NCBI RefSeq assembly: GCF_015706575.1 | Contig: NW_024037063.1 | Location: forward strand, 11,346,927-11,410,926 | From: Patiria miniata | Taxonomy: Eukaryota > Echinodermata > Asteroidea > Valvatida > Asterinidae | Direction of reading: 5' to 3' | Length of the DNA: 64,000 nucleotides | Shown here: positions 1 through 11,265 of the stretch, in pieces | Layout: each line of letters starts with the position of its first letter | Position numbering within the stretch: the stretch's first letter is position 1 | Notes under the pieces: model-generated | The model's input: only the letters and a program-made list of their open reading frames with translations | Told to the model about the DNA's origin: nothing | The model's database searches: none | Position numbers and translations under genes: made by a program

Positions 1-1189
1 TATGAAACTTGAAACACGTCAAAGTGGCTCATTATATCTTACTTGCATCTCTTCAGTTACGGATGACCAAGCACTGTTGAATTCAAAACAAAGTTCAAAA
101 ACCTCTTTTTCCAAGTTTGTTGAATAAGTGGCAAGATGCACTGTACAACGAAGAATGCACTGTCGCTGTGAAAAGTGCGTTAAAAGAAGTATGTTAGAGA
201 TGTTGGTTAACTACCATGATACATCATGTTGGCCATAAATAATTAGTCATTCCAAAGATTTTGTTTTCATCACAAAGTAGCAATCCAGTTGCAAAAATCT
301 CTCAAGTATCGCTTGCAATGGGCATAGCCAAAACAATGCCCAGTTAAGCCGACGCACAAGCTCTGTTTTAGGTACAATTTTGCATTAGGTATTTATTATT
401 TTAATGAGTAAACAAAACATTCTTTGAAATTATTGATTTAATAATGAAACATGATATCCCGCTAATAACACTTTCAACGCGTCTTCATCATCATCATCAT
501 CATCTAGCGGTCAAAACCAAAATCTGGTTCACCTCGCCACGCCAGGTGTCTTTATCCCTTATTATCCCCCCATTCAACATATAATCCACTGCGACTGCGC
601 ACTTTTTGTGGACAACTCAATTCACCGCCAAATCAGGCAAAAGTGGAATAGGTAGGTGTTTGGCCTTGTGATGTTAAACAAAATGTATGGAATGATCAAT
701 TACTCATGGACAACATTATTAAGAACCATTTATGCACTAACATCTCCAACATACCCCTTTTAGCGCACTGTCTGCAGCAACAGTGCGTACATCCGACGGC
801 TTAACTCACCACTTAAATTAAGCAATATTGAAACAGGTGTTTTTTGAACGCAGATAGTTTATGTATCAATGAAAAGCTAATGAACTGCTCTTTAAGATTG
901 AGACACATTGACACAGTTCAAGTTCATTACTTTTACATATCAGCCCATTGTTTTTAGATTACCTTTTTCTATACACCAGTATGTTTCGGAAAAAAAGCTA
1001 ATTCAGGAAAAATTTGCCATGTCTATACCACAACCTATTACAACGAAACAAAATCAACAAAGGTATTTGCGGTGAAACCTCTATTCTTATTCACAAAATG
1101 TTCAAAACCTTTTCATCTCCAACCCCCTGTCTATTGCTCCATAAGCAAAGGCTTTATTGCCAAGGCGGGAGTGTGTCAACTAAATATAG
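1..1189. other. No gene recognised
   Basis: No open frame here resembles a known protein. A short ATC/TCA trinucleotide run lies at about 484-505. The rest is AT-rich, non-coding-looking DNA; I see no match to the other repeats of the window. Confidence 0.5.
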
Positions 1190-2195
1190 ATTTTCCCGGC
1201 CAAGTAAGCAGATTTGGCGGCCAAATTGGCGACCAACCACCCATTTTTACCTTAATTTGTTTGCACGTTGAGATCAACATTCAATTATAATACCTGAAAA
1301 CACCAATCAATTTAACATTAAAAGCATATGATTTCACATTTTAATCATGCAATTTCAAAAATAGGGCATTCAAATTAAAATTGCACAAACGAGTATCCAA
1401 ATTTGCCGGAGCTTCCAGCTGTGTAAGTTTGGTCATTCGAATTCACCATTAAGCAAGCATATGTGAAAAGTAAGCAAAGTAATTCGAAGTAGGTCCATGT
1501 CGTTCCGTTGTTTGTTAGAATGAAGATTGAGTGTGTTTGTTACAATTTGGAAATATAGATATAAAAACCTCCCACAAGACTCTGCCACTAATCTGATCAC
1601 CATGCAAACTGTTAGATTGAAGTACTATATATAGAAATATCAACATGCCAGCTCATGGGCGTTACATGAGAATTTCAAATGTAGACAGTGGTCATTTGAT
1701 CGAAGCTTTCGATGGCAATGCCCAAGACTATCTTGAACCTGCAGACAATCTTGGCATAAACAGATCTATTGCTGCAGGTCAATTGTAGGTCTGAGATTTG
1801 GCAGACGGGAACAAGAGGAGGGGCCAAAAACACAAAAATGGACCACGACATGAAGCAGAAATAATCAAAAGGTGAAAGAAATGAAAAGGCTCAGATCGTA
1901 TACCTTCGTTTACTTTCATTTTGAATGCAGAAAGTGCTAAATAGAATGCGCGGAAATGAAAACGAAAACAAGAATCTCATGCAAATAACCTTAAACCAAA
2001 CCGACTGCTAAACTGAATGATCACTTAAACCAAATGACATAACTTCAATTTAGGATGTGTTAAACATAAAAATGTCCGGACTTAAACACGAATTTGAACA
2101 CCTGAAATCTAATACGAATCACGGGAATGACGACTATCCAGATGAATTCCAATGCTATTTTTGCGAAATTGGCCGGGGAAACCTATATTAAGTAT
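1190..2195 (+). repeat. Left member of an inverted paralogous segment (partner 59,766-60,745)
   Basis: Reverse-complementing this stretch gives a clear, gapped match to 59,766-60,745. Blocks visible in both include TTCGAATTACTTTGCTTAC (1,470s and 60,480s), the CACAGCTGGAAGCTCCGG block, and the run around CCTATATTA at the inner end. Neither copy holds a convincing reading frame, so the shared sequence is probably intronic, untranslated or an old dispersed repeat. The match stops at about 2,195, exactly where LINE sequence starts. Confidence 0.75.
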
Positions 2196-2776
2196 TAATC
2201 AGTATGTAGAGAGCCAATCCAAATCTGCGCTACTCAATTTATTGGTCAACCTTTTATTTAGCAAAAGATGATAATAATTATATTTCTGATTTCAATACAG
2301 TTACTCATGTTGTCCCCCAGGGCTCACTCCTAGTGCTGTTACTTTAATTGTGTACATCAATGATATTTCAGCTACTTCTGATTTACTTTCATTTATTCTT
2401 TATGCAGATGACACTAGCATTTTTTTTCTTTCTGATAAGCACCTCCCTACTTTATTTGATAATGTCAATCTACATCTGGTTAATGTTTGTGAGTGGCTGA
2501 AAGCCAACCACTTCTCTCTTTAAGAAATATTAACAAATGTAATTTTATGATTTTCCATAGTAAAAGAAAACTCAAAGCAATATTTCTAATCTTACTATTC
2601 ATTTGTTAAACGAAACAATAGCGTTTTGACAAAACTAAGTTCTTTGGTGTGATACTTGACAGCAAGTTGACTTGGACTCATCACATCAATGATATTGCTA
2701 GTAAGATTTCAAAATCCATTGGTAGTATACATAGACTCAAACACATTTTCCCAACTAAAATTCTCTGTACACTCTA
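2196..2776 (+). mobile_element. LINE reverse transcriptase fragment (CR1/Jockey-like), 5' part
   Basis: Three short in-frame pieces read as the palm of a non-LTR reverse transcriptase: VPQGSLL near 2,312, LYINDISATSDLLSF, then the catalytic box FILYADDTSIFF near 2,395-2,430, VCEWLKANHFSL, and after a break FFGVILDSKLTWTHHIND and IHRLKHIFPTKILCTLY (2,640-2,776). The order and spacing are normal for the family. Everything upstream of the palm is missing (5' truncation), and frame breaks show the copy is dead. The protein stops in mid-domain at 2,776 and resumes at about 8,934, on the far side of a 6.15 kb insertion. Confidence 0.8.
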
Positions 2777-2780
2777 CAGG

Positions 2781-3655
2781 GCGAGTAAAAAAACCCACAA
2801 AAAACCACGAAACCCAAATGTTGGGACCATTGTTTTAGTGAGGTTCTGCCTATTAGTGGAGCTGTTAAGCGAAAAATCGTGCACTTTGTGGTAAAAGCAT
2901 GAAATTTGGCATGTGGGGTCAAAATGGGCTAAAAATCATTTTAAGATCGGGACCCATCCTGGATCTTGCCCATTTTGGGGGCGGAGCTTGATTTTTCAAA
3001 AAAGGGGGTGCAAACAATACAAACTCATGAAAACTGTATTTAACATCAAATTTCGTTGTTTTTTTACGCTTTGAAATAAACTTAAACATGAAATAAGACA
3101 TTCTAGCATTCTAACACCTGTTAATTTTCCACCCATTTTGTGGGCGTGGTCTAAATGGTAAAAGAGGCGGTATATATTAGCAGTTTGGTTCTAATATGGA
3201 AAACATCATTCAGTTTGGTGGTAAAATTGGCATGTCCAATTGAAATGGGCGAACATAATTTTTAGAGGTGAACGCATCTTGGATCTTGCCCATTTGGGGG
3301 GCGGAGCTTGATTTTTCAAAAAGGGGAGTGCAAAAAAAGAAAACTCAGAAAACTGTATTTTACATTCACTTTGTAAATTCTAACATTCTAACGTGTTATT
3401 TTCACCCTTTTGCGGGCGTGGCCTAAATATGTAAAGAGGCGGTACATTAGAGCAGCTTGATTCAAACGAGGGAAAATCATCAATTTGGCTGGTAAAAACA
3501 CAACTTTTCTATCGATTAACTATGTTTACCATACACTGTAAAGATAAGTTTAAACGGTTGCAAGACTAATTGTTGCCCTTTAGGGGTGGAGCTTCATTTT
3601 AAAGAAGGCGGCTATAAAAAAAATCATATCTAAATTGTTATGATTGTCCACAAGT
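2781..3655 (+). repeat. About 320-bp tandem units, left inverted block
   Basis: Two to three diverged units share landmarks such as GGATCTTGCCCATTTTGGGG, GGGCGGAGCTTGATTTTTC and GGGCGTGG. The same landmarks occur in reverse complement at 7,905-8,465, so this block and that one form the inner part of the long inverted arms of the 2,777-8,932 element. Confidence 0.7.
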
Positions 3656-3662
3656 AACTTAC

Positions 3663-4146
3663 ACAGGGTGAGTCAAAAAAAGGAAACCCAAATGGCAGGA
3701 CAAATTTTTTTAATGAAGTTCTGCATGTAGCACTTTCAAAATCAAGATATGAAAGCCCAATTTATAAGCTTTGTTTTAGTACAAGAGTCATTCAAATCAC
3801 TTATGTACTTTGCAAGTTACAGAATTTTAAACACAAACACCGTCTTAAAAGTTCTGTCAGCAAAACGAAAACAATTCACATATAGGGGGATGCGCTCGAA
3901 TTGTTTTCGTTTTGCTGAAGGAACACACACCATTTTTTGTGATACGTGGACAGAACTTTAAAACAGTAGTTGTGTTTAAAATTCCGTAACTTGAAAAGTA
4001 CATATGAGTGATTTGAATGATTCTTGTACTAAAAGAAAGCTTATGAATCGGCTTTCATATCCTAGATTTTGAAAGTACTCCATGCAAAACGTTATTAAGA
4101 AAATGGTCCCGCCATTTGGGTTTCCTTTGTTGTTCACTCACCCTGT
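3663..4146. mobile_element. Palindromic MITE, ACAGGGTGAGT ends
   Basis: About 484 bp made almost wholly of two inverted arms of roughly 230 bp. Left-arm blocks (GTCAAAAAAAGGAAACCC, ATGAAAGCCCAATTTATAAG, TTTTAGTACAAGAGTCATTC, AAACACAAACACCG) recur in reverse complement in the right arm. No coding potential. The same arms form the ends of the 23,760-28,571 foldback-like element and occur around 8,466-8,932. Confidence 0.85.
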
Positions 4147-4332
4147 ATACTTACAATGGCGGCATTTCCTAATTGTGCATGTATTATAAACACTATGGGG
4201 ATCACAAGGAGAGGGAGGGGAATTAGGGGCGGCCCAATGAAGGATTTCTTGAAAGTGCTCTTCTAATATGTTTAATATATATATATATATAGGCATATAA
4301 ACATAAAAATGTGCACAGAATATGCGTCCATT

Positions 4333-4736
4333 CAGGCGCGGTTCTAGAACCAATATTTTTTTTTTTTTTGGGGGGGGCTAGCACGGTGGATCCAGAACTT
4401 TTTCAGGGAGGCGTGCTGAAATGTTGACCGGTTATTTTTTTCCAGACACTTAGGCCTCCGAAAATCAATAGGTGGGGAGGGGGGGGGGGGGGGGGTTCAT
4501 GCCATATTTTCAATGGGGAGCGCCAATAAAATCCTAAAATCATTCACACTATATTAACTAATGTACCCTTGTCACAGCTATTTCTTCTTTAGGGGGAGAC
4601 CGTTCGCATGTACATCACAATCCTTCTTTATGCCAATGCAATTGTTTTTTTTACAGAATTTATTTTTGGGGGGGCTAGACACAATTGTTGGGGGGCTACA
4701 GCCCCCCTAGGCCCCCCCCCCGTAGAACAGCGCCTG
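4333..4736. mobile_element. hAT-type MITE with 8-bp target duplication
   Basis: Ends are CAGGCGCGGTTCTAG and, inverted at the right, CAGGCGCTGTTCTAC. The element is flanked on both sides by the identical 8-mer CGTCCATT (4,325-4,332 and 4,737-4,744), the target duplication length of hAT transposons. The inside is G/C-run rich (poly-G at 4,370s and 4,480s) and non-coding, 404 bp in all. Confidence 0.85.
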
Positions 4737-5045
4737 CGTCCATTCCTTGCAGTGTGTACTGTTGGATTTATATTAGATGGATGTTGGGACTTGGGGGAGT
4801 AATGTGTTACTGACTGAAAAGGAGGGAATAATGTTGTTTTTTTTCGAGAAATTATGTAACTTCTTAAATAATGCGTTAGCAATGTCCAGTTTGCTGACGT
4901 CACGATCCTAAAACCTCACGAAGTCATTACGTTTTTCTATATAATATCTAAGGGTAAGTTTGGTAACATTTGGATGAATGGTTTTTAAATTAAAAATAGT
5001 CTAACTTTCTTGGACGTGCTAGGGGGTGCCCTTTCAGGCGTTTTT

Positions 5046-6165
5046 ATGCCCCGCGGCGAAGCCGAAGGGGCATACTGTTTCCGCCTTGTCCTTCCGTGGG
5101 TGGGTGGGTGTGTGAGTTTGTCTTACATTCCCTATGTGGACTTGTGAACAAAAGATGTCCACATAATGCAGGTTGTGTTAACGTTATGTGGACTAAGCCG
5201 TGTCCACATAACGTTTTGCCCTTTCTGGAAAACAGGTTTAGAGGCATTTTTGGGTTTGGTTTATCTGGGTGTGTGTGTGTGTCCGGACAAATCTTGTCAG
5301 CGCGATAACTTGAGAAATACTTAAACATATGAACTTCAAATTTGGTTCGTGTATTGTTCTCGGTTATCCTAAGAAGCCTATTGCATTTGGGACCGAAAGG
5401 TCAAGGGTCAATGTCACAGTGGCTGAAACAATAGAAATTTTGTCAGCGCGATAACTTGAGAAATACTTTACATATGAACTTCAAATTTGGTTTGTGGATT
5501 GTCCTTGGCAATCCTAAGAAGCCTTTTGCATTTGGGGCCATAAGGTCAAGGGTCAAGGTCACAGTGGCTAAAACAAAAGAATTTTGTCAGCGTGATAACT
5601 TGAGATATACTTTACATATGAACTTCAAATTTGGTTTGTGGATTGTCCTTGGCAATCCTAAGAAGCCTTTTGCATTTGGGGCCAAAAGGTCAAGGGTCAA
5701 GGTCACAGTGGCTAAAACAAAAGAAATTTTGTCAGCGTAATAACTTGAGATATACTTTACATGTGAACTTCAAATTTGGTTTGTGGATTGTCCTTGGTAA
5801 TCCTAAAAAACCTATTGCATTTGGGCCGAAAGGTCAAGGGTCAAGGTCACAGTGACTAAAACAAAAGAAATTTTGTCAGCGCGATAACTTGAGGAATACT
5901 TTACATATGAACTTCAAATTTGGTTTGTGTATTTTTCTTGGTAATCCTAAGAAGCCTATTGCATTTGGGGCCAAAAGGTCAAGGGTCAAGGTCACAGTGG
6001 CTAAAACAAAAGAAATTTTGTCAGCGCGATAACTTGAGAAATACTTTACATGTGAACTTCAAATTTGGTTTGTGGATCGTTCTTGGTCATAGGCCTATCG
6101 CATTGGGGGTCGAAAGGTCAAGGGTCAAGGTCACAGTGGCTAAAACAAAAGAAATCTTGTATTTA
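5046..6165 (+). repeat. Six-copy tandem array of about 144 bp with a GC-rich leader
   Basis: Six units start with TTGTCAGCGCGATAACTTGA near 5,293, 5,440, 5,584, 5,729, 5,873 and 6,017, each ending in AAGGTCAAGGTCACAGTGGC. The period is a multiple of three, so spurious open frames of 70-95 codons run through the array. A leader with the hairpin ATGCCCCGCGGCG...GGGGCAT (5,046-5,075) and inverted GTCCACATAA motifs (5,130-5,215) precedes it. Leader and array look like one repeat family. Confidence 0.85.
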
Positions 6166-6199
6166 TTCTGAGATCATAGGGTTTAGGGATTAATTCATA

Positions 6200-7720
6200 T
6201 AAAACCTACACGAACGTGTTTGCTTAATTTTCATTCATACAGATGCGAGTAAATGCTTCAAAATTGGAAGTACCAGTAAAAGCAAATGCCATGTTTTATT
6301 CATACGAACATGGTATCATTTGTACTTTATGAACTTTGTTAATATTAATTTTTCGCGATGAACATATAATAAATGCTGTAGCTTTTGCGCAGAATTATTT
6401 GCTTTATAATTTCAAGGTTGCCCCAACCCAGCCTTGTGAATGACAAGTGCATATTTGAAATCTGAAGCATTTACTCCTTTATATTCATACGAAACGTACA
6501 GATGGGAGTAATGCAAATGCCAGTTTTTATTCATACGAACTACCGTATGGTATTATTTGTACTTTTTCGTGATTAACATTAATAAATGCAGTAATTTTTG
6601 CGCATAATTATGTGCTTTTATATTTTCAAGGTAGCCCCAACCCAACCTTTAAATATGACAAGTAAATATTTAAAATTTGTAGCAATACTCCTTTTTATTC
6701 ATAAGAAACGAAGTAAACGCTTATAGTGTAGCAAAAGCTTAAAGGTAAAAGTAATTATTTTCAGAATTTAGCAAACGGTTTTTAGTAAAAGTGTTTGCTT
6801 AATTTTCATTCATACAGATGCGAGTAAATGCTTCAAAATGGTAGCAAAAGTAAATGCCATGTTTTATTCATACGAACATGGTATCATTTGTACTTTATGA
6901 ACTTTAATAAATGCAGTAATTTTTGCGCAGAAGTATTTTACTTTATAATTTCAAGGTTGCCCCAACCCAGCCTTGTAAATGACAAGTGCATATTTGAAAT
7001 CTGAAGCATTTACTCCTTTATATTGATACGAAACGAAGTATAAACGATAAATATTTTTTTGTCAGGTAATGAAACCAAGGATTCCTCAAAAGTTCATGCC
7101 CTAGGCACTGTAGCTCGCAAACCCCGAAACAAACGGTAGAGAGAAGACAATGAGAAGAAATTACAGTCTTAAAGGTGGGAGGAAAACCCCAGAAGAATAG
7201 TCTGGGGAAAACCCACGGAATCAGGTAGGGACTGAAAACCCAATCCACATGTAGACCATGGGTGCCGATGCACAGCGCATTGTGCACGTAAACTGCATTG
7301 CGTTCGTCGCGTTTGATGCGCTTTTTTTGTATCTGTCCTCCAGCACGTGACCCTCCCCGGTGCCGCTTTCCGTTTCGGTTATGATAGTTTTATTTTCTGC
7401 AAACTTATAAACATGTAAAGCTTTACATTTTGCAGGCCATTTACTCAAGAGCAAATGGTTTTAGTAAAAGTGTTTGCTTAATTTTCATTCATACTGATGC
7501 GAGTAAATGCTTCGAAAGTGGTAGAAAAAGCAAATGCCATGCTTTATTCATACAAACATATGGTATCATTTGTACTTGATGAACTTTAATAAATGCAGTA
7601 GTTTTTGCGCAGAATTATTTTGCTTTATAATTTCAAGGTTGCCCCAACCCAGCCTTGTAAATGACAAGTGCATATTTGAAATCTGAAGCATTTACTCCTT
7701 TTTATTCATACAAAACGAAG
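6200..7720 (+). repeat. Diverged tandem array of about 280-bp units
   Basis: Four units begin near 6,216, 6,500, 6,793 and 7,466. Shared blocks are TTGCTTAATTTTCATTCATAC, GATGCGAGTAAATGCTTC, TTTTGCGCAGAATTATTT and CAAGGTTGCCCCAACCCAGC. The second unit is partial. The gap between the third and fourth units is filled by a SINE (7,064-7,262) and about 190 bp of other DNA. Confidence 0.75.
7064..7262 (-). mobile_element. SINE family 1, copy 1 (head missing)
   Basis: Reverse strand. It shares the body of the copies at 39,068 and 47,278: the segments reading GATTGGGTTTTCAGTCCCTA, CCGTGGGTTTTCCCC, TTTTCCTCCCACCTTTAA and CCTTGGTTTCATTACC on the minus strand. The tRNA-like head with promoter boxes is absent. 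Confidence 0.8.
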
Positions 7721-7731
7721 AAAACGATTAT

Positions 7732-7888
7732 TAGGCCAAAAAAGGCTCTGGTTTTTGGTATGCGCGCGCGTCACCATAGCCATGCGCGTCGGCAATGTAA
7801 GATGATGTCTTTCAATGTAAGATGATGTCTCAAACCACCAAACTCACTGGTTCGACTGGAATCCTGCTGCTGCACAATTTTAACGTGT
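7732..7888 (-). mobile_element. Fragment of the TAGGCCAAAAAAGG MITE
   Basis: Matches, in reverse complement, the right part of the MITE at 33,502-33,864: TAGGCCAAAAAAGG end, GCGCGCGCGTCACC, GATGATGTCTCAAA, TGGAATCCTGCTGCTGCAC. It breaks off at AACGTG before entering the 300-bp repeat block. Confidence 0.75.
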
Positions 7889-7904
7889 TATTTCTCATAA
7901 AGTT

Positions 7905-8465
7905 ATTTCTCATGTCTAAGTTTATTTCAAGCATGAAGAACAAAGGAAAATGGATGTTAAATACAGTTTTTCTGAGTTTTTTATTTTTTGCACTCCCCTT
8001 TTTGAAAAATCAAGCTCCGCCCCCCAAAATTGTGCAAGATCCAAGATGTGTTCACCTCTTAAAATTATTTTCAGCCCATTTTAACTAGACCTGCCAATTT
8101 TCAGGATTTTACTACCAAACCGAATAATGTTTTCTATATTAGAACCAAACTGCCGCCTCTTTTGTACATTTAGGCCACGCCCACAAAATGGGTGGAAATT
8201 AACTGGTGTTCGAAAACTAGAATGTTATATTTTATGTTTAAGTTTATTTCAAACCATAGAAAAACAAGGAAAATGGATGTTAAATACAGTTTTCATGAGT
8301 TTGTATTGTTTGCACCCCCTTCAAGCTCCGCCCCCAAAATGGGCAAGATCCAGGATGGGTCCCGATCTTAAAATGAATTCTAGCCCATTGGGACCCCACC
8401 TGCCAAATTTCATGCTTTTACCACAAAGTGCACGATTTGGGCCAAAAATGGACCTAAGCAGCTCC
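7905..8465 (-). repeat. About 320-bp tandem units, right inverted block
   Basis: Reverse complement of the 2,781-3,655 block, with the shared landmarks AAGCTCCGCCCCCAAAATGG, GGATGGGTCCCGATCTTAAA and CCACGCCCACAAAATGGGTG. With the outer ends it gives the 6.15 kb element inverted arms of several hundred bases. Confidence 0.7.
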
Positions 8466-8932
8466 ACTATATAGCACTTTCAAAATCTAGGATATCAAAG
8501 CCCAATTCATAAGGTTTCTTTTAGTACAAAAATAATTCAAATCACTTATAATTCAAATCACTTATTTACTTTTTCAATTCACGGAATTTTAAACACAACC
8601 ACCGTCTCAAAGTTCTGTCCACGATCGGATCACAAGAAGGTAAGTGTCCTTTCAGCAAAACGAAAACAAATCACATAGGGATGTGCGTGAATTGTTATCG
8701 TTCCGCTGAAAGAACGCACACCTTTTTCTTGTGATCCATGGACAAACCTTTAAAACGGTGGTTGTGTTTAAAATTCCGTAACTTAAAAAGGACATGATTT
8801 GAATGTGTGATTTGAATGATTCTTTTACTAACAGATAGCTTATAAATTGGGCTTTTATATCCTAGATTTTGAAAGAACTTCACTAAAACAATAGTCCCGA
8901 TATTTAGGTTTCGCCTTTTTTGACTCACCCTG
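8466..8932. repeat. MITE-like inverted pair forming the right end of the composite element
   Basis: From TAGCACTTTCAAAATC (8,474) to the terminal TGACTCACCCTG, this reads as an inverted pair of the same arms as the 3,663-4,146 MITE. Its right arm is the outer end of the 6.15 kb element. Confidence 0.65.
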
Positions 8933-9760
8933 AATAGCTCTGTTATTCCCCCCTACCTAAATTATTGTGATATAGGGGGCCTAGTCTGGGAGAACACATT
9001 TCACACACACATTTACAAACTGTTCATTCTTAAAAAAAAAAGCCATTCGCTTAGTCTCCAAATCTCATTTTATTGTTCACACGGATCCTATTTTCAAACA
9101 ACTCAAACTACTCAACCTTGGAATTATTAATACAAACCCTATATCATCAGAACATCTTTATTTACAAATGCTTCAATAAACAACTGCCCGCCCACTTCCA
9201 AACACTCGTTTTTAATTTAATTTCAACATCCGTTACTACAACACAAGAACTTCTACTAACATTCATCTTCCAAAACACAGGACACAATTTTTTAAGACAC
9301 AATTTGATATATACTGGCGCAATCAACTGGAACAAACTTCCTAATGACATGAGAAACTCAACTACACTTTACATATTTGAAACTAAAATTAAGATGTAGG
9401 CCTACCAGTACAACAACTGCTCTTTGTAAAAACTTATCTGTATTTCCTTACTGAGTTTGTTTAATCCTTATAATATTATTGTTTAGTACCCTATTTAGGC
9501 TCGTATTAATGAAAGGTTTTCTGGGTTTTTTTGGGTGTGATTTGGTATTCTTTTGTTTGTCCAAATGTTTTGCCTAGCTGTCCGTCCGTCCGTTTTGTTT
9601 TGTATGCCATCCCCAGCTCAAGCAACCGCTTGCCGGGACATGCCTCCATTTTCACCTGTTGTTTCAAGTAACTTATTACATGTCCACTTGTTATACACCG
9701 AGTGTTAATCTACATTTACTTGTATTTTATGAAATTTATAATGGAAATAAATGTGAATGA
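8933..9760 (+). mobile_element. LINE reverse transcriptase C-terminus and 3' UTR
   Basis: Continues the LINE interrupted at 2,776. In-frame pieces read SSVIPPYLNYCDI, FILKKKAIRLVSKSHF, TDPIFKQLKLLNLGII and FQNTGHNFLRHNLIY...NWNKLPNDMR, the usual carboxyl end of CR1/Jockey-type ORF2. The stop is at about 9,397. The 3' UTR follows, ending near the ATGGAAATAAATG run at about 9,740-9,755. Confidence 0.75.
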
Positions 9761-10639
9761 ATTGACAAATTTAAATACAATATACATGAATAACTTAAAT
9801 ACATGAATAAAACAAAAGTGTTTTGAAAAAGCACACATGTAACATCCAATACTATAAGACGATTCAAGTTTATCAAATGTGTTTTTTTTATAGCTATTTT
9901 CTAACAATACATTTTCAATTCAAAAATTACCCACGTTTATAGTTGGCCCAGGGGAAAAGCTAGCTGTTGATATCATGTATCGATCATCATTAGCGGTTAT
10001 TCAACCAAACCCACACATATATAAACATGTACATCTTAACATTAGTACATAAAAGTCAAATGTATTGTAGTATGCCAGATACAATAGCCGCGAAAATATT
10101 ACAAGCGACTTATTTGTCCGAGCCGCATACGTATTCCTTATACGTACCCATCTGTAATAATAAACAATGGTTGCTAATACTATCCGCCAGACGATAACTT
10201 GATTCACTCACTGTTTTTCCCGCCCGGTATTAGAATTATTTATGTAAGGACGAGAGTACTCACATGGTGGATCTCATGCGAGTTGTTTTTTCTTTAAAAT
10301 AAGTTGAAATCTTGTAATAACACATTGGGTATACAGTGTTTATACGTCGGTGAAGGGAAACAACTTATTTGAAGTTGAAAATCTGTTTGGAGAGGAGAGT
10401 CGAATTCGTTGAGCTAAGGAGGAGGATGGCAGGGAGTAATCCCCAAGCTAGTGGTCTACGCCCTTCTTTTCCTCCCCCGTTCTCAATCTGAGAGAAAGCC
10501 TATGAGCATTTCAAATTAGATACTATATTAAGTGCCCCTCCTCTACCCCCTTTAATTTGATACCTGTGACACATCACGCCACTGTGTCTTGTTTCAACAG
10601 ATTATTCAGTTAGTTTGCATTAGGATTTTTTTCAAAATA
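9761..10639. other. No gene; relic of a MITE end
   Basis: AT-rich, no supported coding sequence. At 10,318-10,365 a segment with TATACAGTGTTTATACGTCG and GGTGAAGGG matches one terminal arm of the MITE at 21,484-21,768; its partner arm is absent. Confidence 0.6.
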
Positions 10640-11040
10640 ACAACTGAAATTGGTAAAGGGATTGCTATTTCTTTTTTCCTTTCAAAAAGTCAAAAACGAT
10701 AATTGGTAAAGGAATTCCTTTCCGTGTTTCTGTTTACAGAATTAAAAACAGTAAACGGTAAAAAGTTTGTTTTTCTGTTTTTCTTTTCACAGATGCATAA
10801 ACGGTGATTAGTTAACGATTTGCTCTTTCTAAAGACCAACTCCAAATCGTGCCCTCAAAGGGGATAATTACTTTCCCAGTAGGTAATAATTTTTCCTCCT
10901 TTTTATGAATTTCAAAACGGCACTTGTTAAAGGGGTACGCTTTTTCCTTTTTCTTTTAAAAATTCCAAAACAAAAATTGGTAAAGGGATTGCCATTTCTT
11001 TTTTCTATTCAAAAATTTAAAAAAATGGTAAAGGGTAATT
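10640..11040 (+). repeat. Short irregular repeats including left flanking direct repeat
   Basis: Several loose copies of a GGTAAAGGGATTG...TTTTTCTTTTC phrase. The block 10,720-10,890, with AAGACCAACTCCAAATCGTG and CCCTCAAAGGGG, is repeated in the same orientation at 17,262-17,440, on the other side of the 6 kb TGACGTCA-rich array. Confidence 0.7.
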
Positions 11041-11231
11041 AGCTGTTCCCAATTTCAATTGGGAACAGCTCTTGTTTTCGTTAAAGTTTTTTTTTTGGCT
11101 TTTCCGCAAAGTTGCGGAAAAGCCTTTGTTTTTGTTCTCATTTTTTTTTTTTTTTTTTGGCTTTTCCGCATTGTTGCGGAAAAGTCTTTCTTTTTGTTCT
11201 GATTTTTTTTCTTTCTTCTTCTTCTTCTTCT

Positions 11232-11265
<34 letters not shown>

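Larger units (their letters stand above)
2777..8932. mobile_element. 6.15 kb composite DNA element with CAGGGTGAGTC ends, inserted in a LINE
   Basis: The left end reads CAGGGCGAGTAAAAAAACCC and the right end, reverse-complemented, CAGGGTGAGTCAAAAAAGGC. These are the termini also seen on the 3,663-4,146 MITE and the 23,760-28,571 element. Both flanks are LINE reverse transcriptase: ILCTLY on the left and SSVIPPYLNYC on the right join into a normal LINE block. No transposase frame is visible inside, so the element is non-autonomous. The cargo, in order, is inverted 300-bp repeats, a same-family MITE, a hAT-type MITE, a 144-bp tandem array, a 280-bp tandem array with a SINE in it, and a MITE fragment. 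A Tc1/mariner relationship is possible from the termini, but I cannot identify a clean target duplication. Confidence 0.65.

Noticed and set aside
9745-9860. Continuation of the 59.7 kb paralogous segment beyond the LINE, which would give an exact LINE empty site
   Set aside because: Only short AT-rich words agree (ATGAATAA, TTTTGAAAAA); too weak to claim without an alignment.
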